47,805 bases of DNA, from NCBI GenBank assembly GCA_003213615.1, contig QCMQ01000008.1, forward strand, positions 1 to 47,805. The letters run 5' to 3'. The notes beneath the pieces were generated by a model. The model saw nothing but the letters and a program-made list of their open reading frames with translations, did not search any database and was not told the DNA's origin. The DNA is from Pelagibacteraceae bacterium AG-422-D23 (GTDB lineage Bacteria > Pseudomonadota > Alphaproteobacteria > Pelagibacterales > Pelagibacteraceae). A program made the position numbers and the translations under genes. This document shows positions 7,219-16,896 of the stretch, piece after piece (within the stretch, counting starts at the first letter, position 1; every line of letters starts with the position of its first letter).

Positions 7219-8349
7219 ATGACTATATTATCTAACGGTCATCAGTGGAAATACACAGAATTTACAGACAATAAAAATTACTCATTTAATAAAAAAGAAA
7301 TTCTAAGTTCTCTAACTTCAAAAGAAATTGATGATGCTTATAAGAGTATTTCTAGTTGGAAAGGTTATTCTCCTACTCCCCTACTTTCTTTAAATAAACT
7401 TTCAAAGGAATTAAATTTAAACAAAATTTTTTATAAAGATGAAAATAAAAGGTTTGATTTAAAATCTTTTAAAGCTTTAGGTGGAGCTTATGCAGTAGAA
7501 AAAGTAACCAAAGGAAATAAAGATATAGTAGTAGCAACAGCTACTGCTGGTAATCATGGACGATCTGTTGCCTGGGGGGCTAAAAGATTAGGACTAAACT
7601 GTAAAATATTTATTAGTGAATTTGTGAGTGAAGCAAGAGGCAAAGCTATGTCTGCACTTGGAGCAGAGGTGATAAAAGTAAAAGGTAATTATGAAAAATC
7701 ATTGATTGAATGTATAAAGCAGTCTACTGAAAATAATTGGCAAATAGTTCAGGATGTTGCTTGGAAAGATTATAAGGTCGTACCCAAGTATACAATGGCA
7801 GGTTATACAGTAATGATGAAAGAGATAACTAATCAAATCCAGGAAGAGAAAATAACTCATATCATTTTACAGGCAGGCGTTGGTGGCATGGCTGCTGCCA
7901 TGGTTGCAGGTATTGCAAGATATTTGAACTATGTTCCAAAAATTATAGTTGTCGAACCTGATAGCGCAGCATGTGTTATGGAAAGCGTTAAAACTGGTAA
8001 AATAGAAAAAATAGATATTAAAAGAGAAAGCTTAATGGGTGGTATGTCTTGTGGCGAAGTATCATTGGTCCCATGGGAAATTCTTAAAAATTCAGTTAAA
8101 CATTGTATTAGTTTACCAGATGATGATATTGCAAAAACTATGAAACTACTTGGAAATTCAAGCTTTAGTGATGATAAAATAATTGCAGGAGAAAATTCAG
8201 CGCCTGGCGTAATCAGTCTGATTACAAGTTGTGAAGATCAAGCAATTAAAGAAAAATTAGATCTAAATGAAAAATCTAATGTTTTGGTCTTTGGTTGTGA
8301 GGGAGATACTGATCAAGAAATGTATCAAAAGTTAATTAACCAAAATTAA
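7219..8349 (+). CDS. diaminopropionate ammonia-lyase-like PLP enzyme (YgeX family)
   Basis: This 376-residue fold-type II PLP enzyme resembles diaminopropionate ammonia-lyase, which converts 2,3-diaminopropionate to pyruvate and two ammonia. The PLP lysine is Lys85 in SFKALGGAYAV, the phosphate/active loop is TATAGNHGRSVAWGA near 107-121, and the glycine-rich cofactor loop is QAGVGGMAAA near 218. In the enterobacterial enzyme the loop reads TATDGNHG and that Asp was reported to act on the D-isomer; here it is Ala110. The substrate may therefore be restricted to the L-isomer or be another amino acid. It follows glnT by 3 bases, so the ammonia it releases could be assimilated locally. Other lyases or racemases of this fold are the alternatives. 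Confidence 0.78.
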   Translation: MTILSNGHQWKYTEFTDNKNYSFNKKEILSSLTSKEIDDAYKSISSWKGYSPTPLLSLNKLSKELNLNKIFYKDENKRFDLKSFKALGGAYAVEKVTKGNKDIVVATATAGNHGRSVAWGAKRLGLNCKIFISEFVSEARGKAMSALGAEVIKVKGNYEKSLIECIKQSTENNWQIVQDVAWKDYKVVPKYTMAGYTVMMKEITNQIQEEKITHIILQAGVGGMAAAMVAGIARYLNYVPKIIVVEPDSAACVMESVKTGKIEKIDIKRESLMGGMSCGEVSLVPWEILKNSVKHCISLPDDDIAKTMKLLGNSSFSDDKIIAGENSAPGVISLITSCEDQAIKEKLDLNEKSNVLVFGCEGDTDQEMYQKLINQN

Positions 8350-8353
8350 ACCA

Positions 8354-9775
8354 ATGAGTAGCACAGGTATTTTTTGGATAAGAGAGGATTTTAGAGTTGA
8401 AAATAATGCCGCTTTATCTTTTGCAACACAAAATCATGATAATGTAATCGCATTATATATTTATAATAACAATGATTTTGATGACAAAAGAGAAGCTCAA
8501 AAATGGTGGGTTTTTAAATCTCTAGAAACTTTAAAAAAAGAATTATCAGATTACAAAATTAACCTTGAAATAGTAAAAGGTGACGAATTAGAAATTTTTT
8601 CTAAATTTAATAAAAAGGATAAGCTTTCTGTTTATTGGAATAAAATTTATGAGCCAGATGTTATAGCTAAAGGAAAAAAAATACGTGACCTATTTATTAA
8701 AAATGGAATTAATTATAAATATTTTAAAGGAAATATTTTAAATGAATTTCAAGAGATAACAAAAAATGACGGAACTCCCTTTAAAGTGTTTACCCCTTTT
8801 TGGAGAAATGCCGAGCAAGTTTATTTAAATCAACCACCAAGCAAAAATTATATTGTTAAAAAAAAAATAAAAAAGATTTCATATTTTAAAAAATGTGTTG
8901 AACCAAAAGATATTTTACCAAAAAAAAATTGGTATAAAAAATTTGAAAAATATTGGAAAGTTTCAGAAAATGACTCAAAAAAAATACTTAAAAATTTAAT
9001 TGAAAATAAAATCAAGGATTATGGAACTTCTCGAGATATACCATCTATCGAAGGAACCTCTAAATTATCTCCTTACATCAAACATGGCCAAATTCATGTA
9101 GGCAGTATTTGGAAAAAATGTTCTGAAATTAAATCAAAAGGAATTGGTTATAGAAAATATATTAATGAGCTTGGTTGGAGAGAGTTTTCGCATAGTTTAA
9201 TTAATTATTTCCCTGAATTCTTAAAAGGAAATTTCAGAAAAGAATTTGATAAATTCCCTTGGGCAAAAAATGAGAAATTCTTAAAAGCATGGAAAAGAGG
9301 AATGACCGGTTATCCTATTGTCGATGCAGGTATGAGAGAACTATATGAGACTGGATGGATGCATAATAGAATAAGAATGGTTGTTGGTTCATTTTTAGTC
9401 AAACATTTGAGAATTAATTGGACTGAAGGTGAGAAGCATTTTAGAAACTGTCTACTAGATTTTAACAAAGCAAATAATGTTGCTCAATGGCAATGGGTTG
9501 CTGGCTGTGGTGCAGATGCAGCACCTTATTTTAGAATATTCAATCCAATACTTCAGGGTGAAAAATTTGATAAAGAAGGCAATTATGTAAAAAAATGGGT
9601 TCCTGAACTTAAAAATGTTCCAAATAAATATATTCATAAACCATGGGAAATGGAATTAAAGTATCAAGAAGCTATAAAAACAATTATTGGCAAAGATTAC
9701 CCAGACCCTATTGTTGTTCATGAAAAAGCTAGAGCTGCAGCTCTTGAAGCATTTCAATCTTTGAAGAATAAATAA
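8354..9775 (+). CDS. phrB: deoxyribodipyrimidine photolyase
   Basis: This 473-residue flavoprotein uses blue light to split cyclobutane pyrimidine dimers. The N-terminal photolyase domain starts IFWIREDFRVENNAAL, and the FAD-binding C-terminal domain shows YINELGWREFS near 274, WKRGMTGYPIVDAGMRELYETGWMHNR in two overlapping halves near 312-338, and the tryptophan-rich WQWVAGCGADAAPYFRIFNP near 384-403. Length is normal for class I CPD photolyases. It starts 4 bases after the lyase gene and is the last gene of the + strand block. It meets the YjbQ gene tail to tail with an 8-base gap and no hairpin between them. DNA photorepair makes sense for a surface-ocean organism. Confidence 0.93.
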   Translation: MSSTGIFWIREDFRVENNAALSFATQNHDNVIALYIYNNNDFDDKREAQKWWVFKSLETLKKELSDYKINLEIVKGDELEIFSKFNKKDKLSVYWNKIYEPDVIAKGKKIRDLFIKNGINYKYFKGNILNEFQEITKNDGTPFKVFTPFWRNAEQVYLNQPPSKNYIVKKKIKKISYFKKCVEPKDILPKKNWYKKFEKYWKVSENDSKKILKNLIENKIKDYGTSRDIPSIEGTSKLSPYIKHGQIHVGSIWKKCSEIKSKGIGYRKYINELGWREFSHSLINYFPEFLKGNFRKEFDKFPWAKNEKFLKAWKRGMTGYPIVDAGMRELYETGWMHNRIRMVVGSFLVKHLRINWTEGEKHFRNCLLDFNKANNVAQWQWVAGCGADAAPYFRIFNPILQGEKFDKEGNYVKKWVPELKNVPNKYIHKPWEMELKYQEAIKTIIGKDYPDPIVVHEKARAAALEAFQSLKNK

Positions 9776-9783
9776 ATTTTATT

Positions 9784-10203
9784 TTATTCACCAATAAAAT
9801 GATGAATTATAGTTCTCTTTTGAGCCTCTAACCTGTGTTCAAATAAATATATGCCCTGCCAAGTTCCAAGCAACAATTCACTATCTTTCACACTTAGAGA
9901 AATTTGATTATTTGTTAATACGGATTTAATATGTGCTGGCATATCATCTTTTCCCTCCGTAGTATGAACATATAGTTTGTTATCCATAGGAGCTAATTTA
10001 TCAAAATAATTTATTAAATCTGTTTGAACATCTGGATCTGCATTTTCTTGAACAATTAATGAGGCACTTGTGTGCTGAATACTTAAATTAAGAATACCAT
10101 TTTTAAAGTTATTTTGGCCAATCCAATGAATTGTATCATTAGTAAACTCATATAACTTTTGACCATCAGTCTTAATTTGAAGATTGTAAAATTCTTGTTT
10201 CAT
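9784..10203 (-). CDS. YjbQ/UPF0047 family protein
   Basis: This 139-residue protein matches the YjbQ family throughout: HTSASLIVQENADPDVQTDL near 47-66, YVHTTEGKDDMPAHIKS near 78-94 and LGTWQGIYLFEHR near 111-123, including the conserved His, Glu and Asp residues thought to bind metal. Some members show weak thiamine phosphate synthase activity, but the physiological role is not settled. Its ATG overlaps the stop of zapE (TAATG), so it is the last gene of the long - strand run. Confidence 0.88.
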   Translation of the reverse strand: MKQEFYNLQIKTDGQKLYEFTNDTIHWIGQNNFKNGILNLSIQHTSASLIVQENADPDVQTDLINYFDKLAPMDNKLYVHTTEGKDDMPAHIKSVLTNNQISLSVKDSELLLGTWQGIYLFEHRLEAQKRTIIHHFIGE

Positions 10204-11258
10204 TAATTATACTCTTTCGATGTAAGCTCATGCAAACGACTAATGGTTCGTTTAAATGGTTTTTCTAATAATCTTGAAGAGGTAAATTGATCTAAATTTA
10301 GATCAGCTGTAACTGCTAATGAAATATTTTTATCATAAATTATATCTAACAAAGTGATAAAACGTTGTTGTTGATTTGAATTTACATCATTAAATTGAGG
10401 TATTTGATCTATTACCATAAATTTACAGTTTTTAATTATTTCCAAATAATCTTCCGCTCCTAAATTTTGATCACAAAGTTGATTAAAGTCACATCTAACA
10501 ATTCCCTCATAAAAGTTTTCTATTTTAAATTCTCTTCCCTTTACATTAATTTTTATTGAAGATTGTTTTTTATCCTTTGTTATAGTTCTAAAAAATTTAT
10601 TTATCTTAAAATTGGTTTCTTGATTAAGTGGAAAAAAATATCTTTGTTTTTGATTATCATTAGATTTTCTATAATCATCCTCAATTTTTAATTCATACTC
10701 GATGGATTGATCTTCCATTATTTTTATAAAAGGTATAAATTGTTCACGTTGAAGACCTTCTTTATAAAGTTCTGAAATTTTAGTATTTGAAGTAAGAATA
10801 ATTTTAATATCTTCTTTAAATATTTGTTCAAATAGTTTTCCTAAAATCATTGCATCAACAATGTTTGTTACTTGAAACTCATCGAAATAAACTAATGAAG
10901 CTTTTGATTTTAAATTTTTGACAAATTGATTGATTACATTTTCTTCATTTTTTTCTTTTTGCTCATGGACAAAATTATGAAAACCTAACATAAATTCATT
11001 AAAATGCTTTTTTAATTTTTTTTCTTCAAGATACTCATAAAAGAAGTTTAAAATCATTGTTTTACCAACCCCTACACCACCATATAAATAAAATCCTTTT
11101 TTAGTTTTTTGTTTGGAAAATAATTTTGAAAAAAATGATTTGTAATTACTATTATGGTAATCTTCTAATTTTTTAATAACTTTGATTTGATTAGGATTAA
11201 CTTCTAAATTTTGATTTTCACAATAAGATATGAATTCTTTTTCAAATTTTTTTGGCAT
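10203..11258 (-). CDS. zapE: cell division protein ZapE / AFG1-like ATPase
   Basis: This AAA-type ATPase of 351 residues has Walker A GGVGVGKT near 60-67 and Walker B LVYFDEFQV near 122-130, followed by ILTSNTKISELY (sensor 1) and SRLLEKPFKRTI near the end. In bacteria ZapE associates with the Z ring; the mitochondrial relative AFG1 assists turnover of membrane proteins. I place the start at the ATG at 11256-11258, which overlaps the previous stop (TGATG). A TTG one codon earlier is possible but unnecessary. Position in the aconitase-BamB run is close to its usual alphaproteobacterial company. Confidence 0.9.
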   Translation of the reverse strand: MPKKFEKEFISYCENQNLEVNPNQIKVIKKLEDYHNSNYKSFFSKLFSKQKTKKGFYLYGGVGVGKTMILNFFYEYLEEKKLKKHFNEFMLGFHNFVHEQKEKNEENVINQFVKNLKSKASLVYFDEFQVTNIVDAMILGKLFEQIFKEDIKIILTSNTKISELYKEGLQREQFIPFIKIMEDQSIEYELKIEDDYRKSNDNQKQRYFFPLNQETNFKINKFFRTITKDKKQSSIKINVKGREFKIENFYEGIVRCDFNQLCDQNLGAEDYLEIIKNCKFMVIDQIPQFNDVNSNQQQRFITLLDIIYDKNISLAVTADLNLDQFTSSRLLEKPFKRTISRLHELTSKEYN

Positions 11259-11689
11259 CAATTTTTTTTAGTTTTAAAGTCAATACCATACTCTGATCTT
11301 GGTCCTTTCCTTAGCCCGAATGGACCTGAGATAAATAAAGTTAATGGTTTAGTTCCTGGTTCCAAATCTACTCGATGCAAATTATTTGCTGATCTAAAAC
11401 CAATATACCCTGGTGGACGCCAAAACTTGCCAGTGCTTAATGTTTCCCAATAACCGCCTCTTAAAATTATAGTGATATAAGGAAATGTGTGATTATGAAC
11501 TCCTTCTCCATGGTCATCTGCTAGCATCTCATGAATTAATATATTGAAAGGAAACCATTTGGGTCGATACCTCATCAAAACATAGTAGCGGTTCATCCAA
11601 GGCTTTGCCTCTTTAAAATTAGGATGTGAAGGTCCTCTATCTAGTACAACTTTTTTTCTGCCAATCTTTTCTAAAAATTTTAGAAACAT
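11258..11689 (-). CDS. cupin-like protein, unknown function
   Basis: This 143-residue protein looks like a single-domain cupin. The possible metal ligands are GEGVHNHTFPY (His65, His67), then GGYWE with Glu82 and NNLHRVDL (His105), which reproduces the HxH...E...H pattern across two cupin motifs. It is rich in aromatic residues and has no signal peptide. A cupin with an intact ligand set could be a metal-dependent dioxygenase or isomerase; no substrate can be named. Its stop overlaps the zapE start by one base and it begins 2 bases after bamB. Confidence 0.6.
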   Translation of the reverse strand: MFLKFLEKIGRKKVVLDRGPSHPNFKEAKPWMNRYYVLMRYRPKWFPFNILIHEMLADDHGEGVHNHTFPYITIILRGGYWETLSTGKFWRPPGYIGFRSANNLHRVDLEPGTKPLTLFISGPFGLRKGPRSEYGIDFKTKKN

Positions 11690-11691
11690 AA

Positions 11692-12990
11692 TTAGTTATA
11701 TTGTACAATTGAACCATTTCTTACTACATACAAATTGTTGTTAAATATAAACGGTTCAGAGACTAATCCACCAGAAACTTTTTCAATTTTAATTATTTTT
11801 CCGTCCTCAATACCAGCTACAATCATTTTACCATCTGAATTAGTTAAAAATAGATTTTTATCCCCAATTACAAAACCAATTGGATAAATATTTTTTCTTT
11901 TTTTAGTTTTGTAATTTACAAATAGATCAGTAATTCTAATTATATTGCCTTTATCTTTATCTATTACATATAAATAACCCTCGTTAGAAATCGTAAAAAT
12001 TAGGTTTCCAATTATAATAGGTTTAATATGTGAGTTAACATCATTTATCCAATTAGCAGCACCTGTTTTTAAATCAATAGAATAAAACTGGTTTTTATTG
12101 TTTGAAAAAAATATTGAATTACCATCTGATACTAGTTTAGAAGTTTTAAAATTAAATGTTTCATTAATTATTGAGCTGCTTTGCGTAGGTAGTTGCCATG
12201 CAATTAAACCTGTTTCAATATCTACAGCTGTAATATCTCCTATAGAATTACTAAAAATAACTTTATCTTTAAAAATAATTAAAGAGTATTTAATATTTGA
12301 AATAGTAAATGAATCCTCTGTTTCTGAATTCCAACATTCAGAACCATCTTTGATTTTATAACATCTAAGCGTATTTTTATAATCAACAACAAATGTTTTA
12401 TCTTTATATTTTTTAATTTCAGAATTAAATGGGTATGCATTATTTTTTGACCAATTTAGTTCCCCAGTACTAATATTCACAGAATAATATTTTGCTATAG
12501 TATCAGCCACTAAAAGATTTTGATCATCTAATAAAAAATTAAGCTTTGGTTTTAATTTTTTTTCGACTTTTGAATAATAGCTTTTTTTCCAAATGACCTT
12601 TTTATTATTAGAATATCTCACAATCGATCCCTTTTTATCAAAAAATATAATTCCATTTTTTAAAAAAATTGGTTTGAAATCTAATTGATTAAGCTCATCT
12701 AATTTTGAAAATTTAAAGTTACCAATCTTTGTTAATTTACCTTTGTAATTTTGTAAACCTAAGTCATTTCGGTTGTCATTTTTTTTATTATTTATTTTTA
12801 TTGATGATAAATCTAATTTTAAATCTCGATTAAATTCTGAAACGCTTGCATTTTCTTTTGCAAAAACTTTTGTTATTTTTTTATCTGTTTCTAATTTATT
12901 TTCTTTGTCTTTCCAAATTCTAGAGTTTTCGTTAAATGAACAGTTATTGAGAAAAAATAATGCAATGAAGGTAAAAATTAATTTATTCAC
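11692..12990 (-). CDS. bamB: BamB-like outer-membrane assembly lipoprotein (PQQ-type beta-propeller)
   Basis: This 432-residue protein opens with a lipoprotein signal (MNKLIFTFIALFFLNNCS) whose Cys17 is the lipid attachment site. The body is a string of beta-propeller blades of the PQQ-repeat type, with recurring phrases such as VNISTGELNWSK, VDIETGLIAWQLP, IDLKTGAANWIND and IDKDKGNIIRI. BamB scaffolds the BAM complex that inserts outer-membrane proteins. Its start overlaps the end of the YfgM-like gene by 8 bases, repeating the yfgM-bamB pairing of many proteobacteria. That context raises confidence over a generic PQQ-repeat call. Confidence 0.85.
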   Translation of the reverse strand: MNKLIFTFIALFFLNNCSFNENSRIWKDKENKLETDKKITKVFAKENASVSEFNRDLKLDLSSIKINNKKNDNRNDLGLQNYKGKLTKIGNFKFSKLDELNQLDFKPIFLKNGIIFFDKKGSIVRYSNNKKVIWKKSYYSKVEKKLKPKLNFLLDDQNLLVADTIAKYYSVNISTGELNWSKNNAYPFNSEIKKYKDKTFVVDYKNTLRCYKIKDGSECWNSETEDSFTISNIKYSLIIFKDKVIFSNSIGDITAVDIETGLIAWQLPTQSSSIINETFNFKTSKLVSDGNSIFFSNNKNQFYSIDLKTGAANWINDVNSHIKPIIIGNLIFTISNEGYLYVIDKDKGNIIRITDLFVNYKTKKRKNIYPIGFVIGDKNLFLTNSDGKMIVAGIEDGKIIKIEKVSGGLVSEPFIFNNNLYVVRNGSIVQYN

Positions 12991-13627
12991 TCAAGTCTCT
13001 GTTCAGTCTTTTCTCTGCTTGAAGCCTTATATCTGGATTTGAATTTTCTAAAGCTATTATTTTGTTGAAAAATTCTTTAGCTTTTTGATTTTGATTATTT
13101 GCATAAAAGTATTCTGCCATTAAATATAAAGAATGTGATCTCCAGACACTTTTTGAATTAATTAGTGGATTTAACATATTTAAAAGATCACTCTCTTGAG
13201 CATTATCTGCATTGTAGAGTGCCTTCTTGTATATAATTAAGTTGATAATTTCAGTGTCTAGTGAAGTATCGTTTATCAATATATCAAATAATGAATTGAT
13301 TTTGGACTGATCACTTACAAGATTATTATCAATGATAAAGTAAAGAGATAAAGGTGAATAAGTTGGATCTTTCTTGTTTATAATTTCAATCAGACTACTA
13401 GCTGTTTTTTCTTTTGTTTTTTCTGAATAATCAATGATTATTGAATTATAACTATCTGAGATATCTTTTTTTTTATTTATTAAATATTTATCGTAACTAA
13501 AAACACCTACTATAATAATTATTAAAATAATTATACCTGAAATAATTTTATTTTTATTGTTTACAAAAAAATTCTTAATTTTTTCATTTCTGGTATTGGT
13601 ATTTATAATTGATAAATCTTCGTCCAT
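12983..13627 (-). CDS. YfgM-like membrane-anchored TPR protein
   Basis: This 214-residue protein has a charged N-terminus, one strong transmembrane helix (KIISGIIILIIIIVGVFSY near 27-45) and a helical C-terminal domain with degenerate TPR features (SLYLMAEYFYANNQNQKAKEFF). This matches YfgM-type proteins, which sit in the inner membrane with their helices in the periplasm and work with SecYEG and periplasmic chaperones. The gene overlaps bamB and follows aconitase by 2 bases. The sequence is poorly conserved and very AT-rich, so the call rests on architecture and neighbourhood. Confidence 0.75.
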   Translation of the reverse strand: MDEDLSIINTNTRNEKIKNFFVNNKNKIISGIIILIIIIVGVFSYDKYLINKKKDISDSYNSIIIDYSEKTKEKTASSLIEIINKKDPTYSPLSLYFIIDNNLVSDQSKINSLFDILINDTSLDTEIINLIIYKKALYNADNAQESDLLNMLNPLINSKSVWRSHSLYLMAEYFYANNQNQKAKEFFNKIIALENSNPDIRLQAEKRLNRDLSE

Positions 13628-13629
13628 AA

Positions 13630-16299
13630 CTAAATCATATTCCTTAAAACGTACTGCAGAATACCTCCGTTTTTATAATACTCTAATTCATTTTTTGTAT
13701 CAATTCTGCATAAAGTTTTAATTTTCTTTATTTCGCCAGAAGCATACTTGATTTCGACTGTCACTTCATCTGAGGGATTAACGCCCTTTTCTATATTTAG
13801 AATACTAATTAATTCAGAACCAATTAATTTTAGATTTTTTCTATTTACATCGTCGATAAATTGTAATGGCAATATTCCCATTCCAATCAAATTAGATCGG
13901 TGAATTCTTTCAAAACTCTCTGCGATTACTGCTTTTATCCCAAGTAATTTTGTTCCTTTAGCTGCCCAATCTCTAGACGATCCAGTTCCATACTCTTTTC
14001 CACCAATAACAACTAAATCTGTTCCTCTTTTTTTATATTCAACTACCACATCATAGACAGGAAGAACTTTTTCTTCTGGATATAACTTTGTAAAACCACC
14101 TTCTGTACCAGGAGCCATTTCATTTCTAATTCTTATATTTGCAAAAGTTCCACGCATCATAACTTCATGGTTACCTCTTCTTGAACCATATGAGTTATAA
14201 TCTTTAGGTAAAATTTGGTGTTCCATGAAATATTCACCAGTTGGACTATCTTTTTGAATACTGCCAGCTGGCGATATATGGTCAGTAGTAACCATATCAC
14301 CTAAAATTAATAATGGTCTTGCGTCCTTAATTTCTTTAAATCCTTCTGGTTTATCTGGTAACGAGTCAAAAAACGGAGGTTTTTTTACATATGTTGATCC
14401 CTCATCCCAATTATAGATACTGCTTTTATCAGTTTTAATTTTTTGCCATTGAGTTGGGCCCTCAGAAACATTTGAGTATCTTTGTATAAACATCTCGGCA
14501 TTAAGTGAATCTTTTAAAGTGTCTTCTATCTCTTTATTTGAAGGCCAAATATCTTTTAAAAATACATCGTTTCCTTCTTTATCTTTTCCTAATGGATCTT
14601 TGTATAAATCAACTTCCATATGCCCAGCAATTGCATATGCAACAACTAGTGGAGGTGATGCTAGGTAGTTAGCTTTTATATGTGGTGAAATTCTTCCCTC
14701 GAAATTTCTATTACCAGATAAAACTGAAACAGCATAAATATTTTCTTTTTGGATTGCTTCAACAATATTTTCTGGAAGTGGTCCTGAATTTCCAATACAA
14801 GTTGTACAACCGTACCCAACTAAATTAAAACCAAGCTGATCTAAATATGTGTTTAATCCAGCTTTTGCCAAATAGTCTGTAACTACTTGAGACCCAGGTG
14901 CTAAAGAAGTTTTTACCCAGGGTTTAACTTGCAAACTTTTTTCAATAGCTTTTTTAGCTAATAGTCCAGCCCCAATTAGAACATTTGGATTAGAAGTGTT
15001 CGTGCAAGAAGTAATTGCAGCAATTAATATTGAGCCATCTTTAATTTCGTAATCTGTATTTGATACTTTCGAAATTGACTTTTCTTTTTTATTTGTAGCT
15101 TCCTGCAATACTTTTTGAAACGAACCAGGTGCATCTGTCAACAGAACTTTGTCTTGAGGTCTTTTAGGTCCTGAAATAGTTGATACAACTGTAGACATAT
15201 CTAAAGATATAATGTCAGTAAATTCTATTTCGTTACTCGCCCATAAACCTTGTTCCTTGGCATAATTTTCTACGATATCAACAGTTTGTTGATCTCTTCC
15301 AGAAAATTTTAAATACTTTAATGTTTCTTCATCGATAGGAAAAAAGCCACAAGTAGCCCCATATTCTGGTGCCATGTTTGCAATTGTAGCTCTATCTGCA
15401 AGAGTTAAATTTTTTAAACCCTCTCCATAAAACTCAACAAACTTACCAACCACTCCTCTATCTCTTAACATTTTAACAACAGTTAAAACTAAATCAGTTG
15501 CAGTAGTTCCTTCTGGCATTTTGTTTTTCATTTCAAAACCGATGACTTCTGGTATTAACATAGAAATTGGTTGACCCAACATTCCTGCTTCAGCCTCAAT
15601 TCCTCCAACACCCCATCCTAAAACAGATAAACCATTTACCATTGTTGTATGACTGTCTGTTCCAACTAAAGTATCTGGAAAAAGATATTTTTCACCTTTA
15701 AACTCTTCTGACCAAACAACTTTTGACAAATATTCCAGATTTACTTGGTGACAAATTCCTGTTCCTGGTGGAACTATTCTAAAATTGTCAAATGCTTGCT
15801 GTCCCCATTTTAAAAAAGAATATCTTTCACCATTTCTTTCAAATTCTATATCAACATTTTTTTCAAAAGAATCTGATTTTGCAGACTGGTCGACTTGTAC
15901 AGAATGATCAATTACAAGATCAACTGCAGATAATGGGTTGATTGTGTTTGGATCTTTATTTTTTTCTTTAACTGCTTCTCTCATTGCAGCTAAATCTGCA
16001 ACCGCAGGTATTCCTGTATAATCTTGAAGTAGAACTCTTGCTGGTCTATATGCAATTTCAGTTTTAGATTTTTTAGTCTTCAGCCAGTTTTTAATCGCCT
16101 CTATTTGGGATTTTGTGACACTTAAGTCGTCTTCGTATCTTAATAAATTTTCTAGTAAAACTTTTAGTGATTTTGGAAGTTTATTTATTCCTTGAAGTCC
16201 ATTTTTTTCTGCTTCCTTTAATGAGTAATAACTATACTCCTTGTCATTAACTGTGATTTTTTTAAGTGAATTATAAGAATTTTTATTTCCTGGGGTCAT
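13630..16299 (-). CDS. acnA: aconitate hydratase
   Basis: This 889-residue enzyme is full-length aconitase A, which interconverts citrate and isocitrate in the TCA cycle. Iron-sulfur cluster ligands are in AAITSCTNTSNP (about residue 430) and YGCTTCIGNSGPL (about 497). Other signatures are TDSHTTMVNGLSVLGWGVGGIEAE in two parts near 213-236, and near the C-terminus MVTTDHISPAGSI and GGKEYGTGSSRDWAAKG with the swivelling-domain arginines. It starts 1 base after the LysE-type gene, so the whole run is probably one transcript. Confidence 0.97.
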   Translation of the reverse strand: MTPGNKNSYNSLKKITVNDKEYSYYSLKEAEKNGLQGINKLPKSLKVLLENLLRYEDDLSVTKSQIEAIKNWLKTKKSKTEIAYRPARVLLQDYTGIPAVADLAAMREAVKEKNKDPNTINPLSAVDLVIDHSVQVDQSAKSDSFEKNVDIEFERNGERYSFLKWGQQAFDNFRIVPPGTGICHQVNLEYLSKVVWSEEFKGEKYLFPDTLVGTDSHTTMVNGLSVLGWGVGGIEAEAGMLGQPISMLIPEVIGFEMKNKMPEGTTATDLVLTVVKMLRDRGVVGKFVEFYGEGLKNLTLADRATIANMAPEYGATCGFFPIDEETLKYLKFSGRDQQTVDIVENYAKEQGLWASNEIEFTDIISLDMSTVVSTISGPKRPQDKVLLTDAPGSFQKVLQEATNKKEKSISKVSNTDYEIKDGSILIAAITSCTNTSNPNVLIGAGLLAKKAIEKSLQVKPWVKTSLAPGSQVVTDYLAKAGLNTYLDQLGFNLVGYGCTTCIGNSGPLPENIVEAIQKENIYAVSVLSGNRNFEGRISPHIKANYLASPPLVVAYAIAGHMEVDLYKDPLGKDKEGNDVFLKDIWPSNKEIEDTLKDSLNAEMFIQRYSNVSEGPTQWQKIKTDKSSIYNWDEGSTYVKKPPFFDSLPDKPEGFKEIKDARPLLILGDMVTTDHISPAGSIQKDSPTGEYFMEHQILPKDYNSYGSRRGNHEVMMRGTFANIRIRNEMAPGTEGGFTKLYPEEKVLPVYDVVVEYKKRGTDLVVIGGKEYGTGSSRDWAAKGTKLLGIKAVIAESFERIHRSNLIGMGILPLQFIDDVNRKNLKLIGSELISILNIEKGVNPSDEVTVEIKYASGEIKKIKTLCRIDTKNELEYYKNGGILQYVLRNMI

Positions 16300-16300
16300 A

Positions 16301-16894
16301 TTATAAATAAAAAGTTATTATGCTTGTTAAAAGAAGCAGTGACATAGCATAATTAAAGTAATTAATAAATTTCTGATTTGTCGCGAATTTCCTAAAAAAT
16401 TTACCTAAAAAGGTCCATAGAGTTATACTTGTCACTGAAACAATTAAAGCCATTATAATAATTTGAGTCGTGTAACTTACAAAAGACTCACCTGGACTAA
16501 TGTAAGTAGAAACAACAATAATCGATGCAATTACTGCTTTTGGGTTTAAAAATTGAAAAATAAATGTTTCTATAAATTTAACAGGATTAGAATTTTTGTT
16601 TTCTTGATTTACAGATCCTGAGAAAGATATTTTGTAAGCTAAGTAAATTAAAAATAATGTACCTAGGTACTTTAAAATTTCTTGAATTATCGGGTAAAGT
16701 TTAAACACATTTATTAATCCTAAAGCTACACATAATAAAAGAAATGGGAAACCAAATGTCACTCCAAAGATATGTGGAAGTGTCCTTTTTATTCCAAAAT
16801 TAAAACCAGAATAGAATGCTACAAAATTATTAGGCCCTGGTGTAAAAGCTGCAACTATTCCAAATAAAGTAATTGATAAAATTTCAGGGTGCAT
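16301..16894 (-). CDS. LysE/RhtB-family amino acid exporter
   Basis: This 197-residue inner-membrane protein has about six hydrophobic segments and the family start FGIVAAFTPGPNNFVAFYSG near 12-31, with the conserved FTPGPN motif. The family exports amino acids or homoserine lactones down the proton gradient. FLNPKAVIAS near 112 is a further family motif. It starts 2 bases after the CsaA-like gene and ends 1 base before aconitase. Substrate cannot be told. Confidence 0.9.
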   Translation of the reverse strand: MHPEILSITLFGIVAAFTPGPNNFVAFYSGFNFGIKRTLPHIFGVTFGFPFLLLCVALGLINVFKLYPIIQEILKYLGTLFLIYLAYKISFSGSVNQENKNSNPVKFIETFIFQFLNPKAVIASIIVVSTYISPGESFVSYTTQIIIMALIVSVTSITLWTFLGKFFRKFATNQKFINYFNYAMSLLLLTSIITFYL

Positions 16895-16896
16895 TG

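Noticed and set aside
11259..11261. TTG start for ZapE
   Set aside because: The next codon is ATG and overlaps the previous stop as TGATG, a common coupling arrangement here.
12098..13042. + strand frames opposite the BamB-like and YfgM-like genes
   Set aside because: They run antisense to good genes and have low-complexity hydrophobic composition expected of AT-rich reverse strands.
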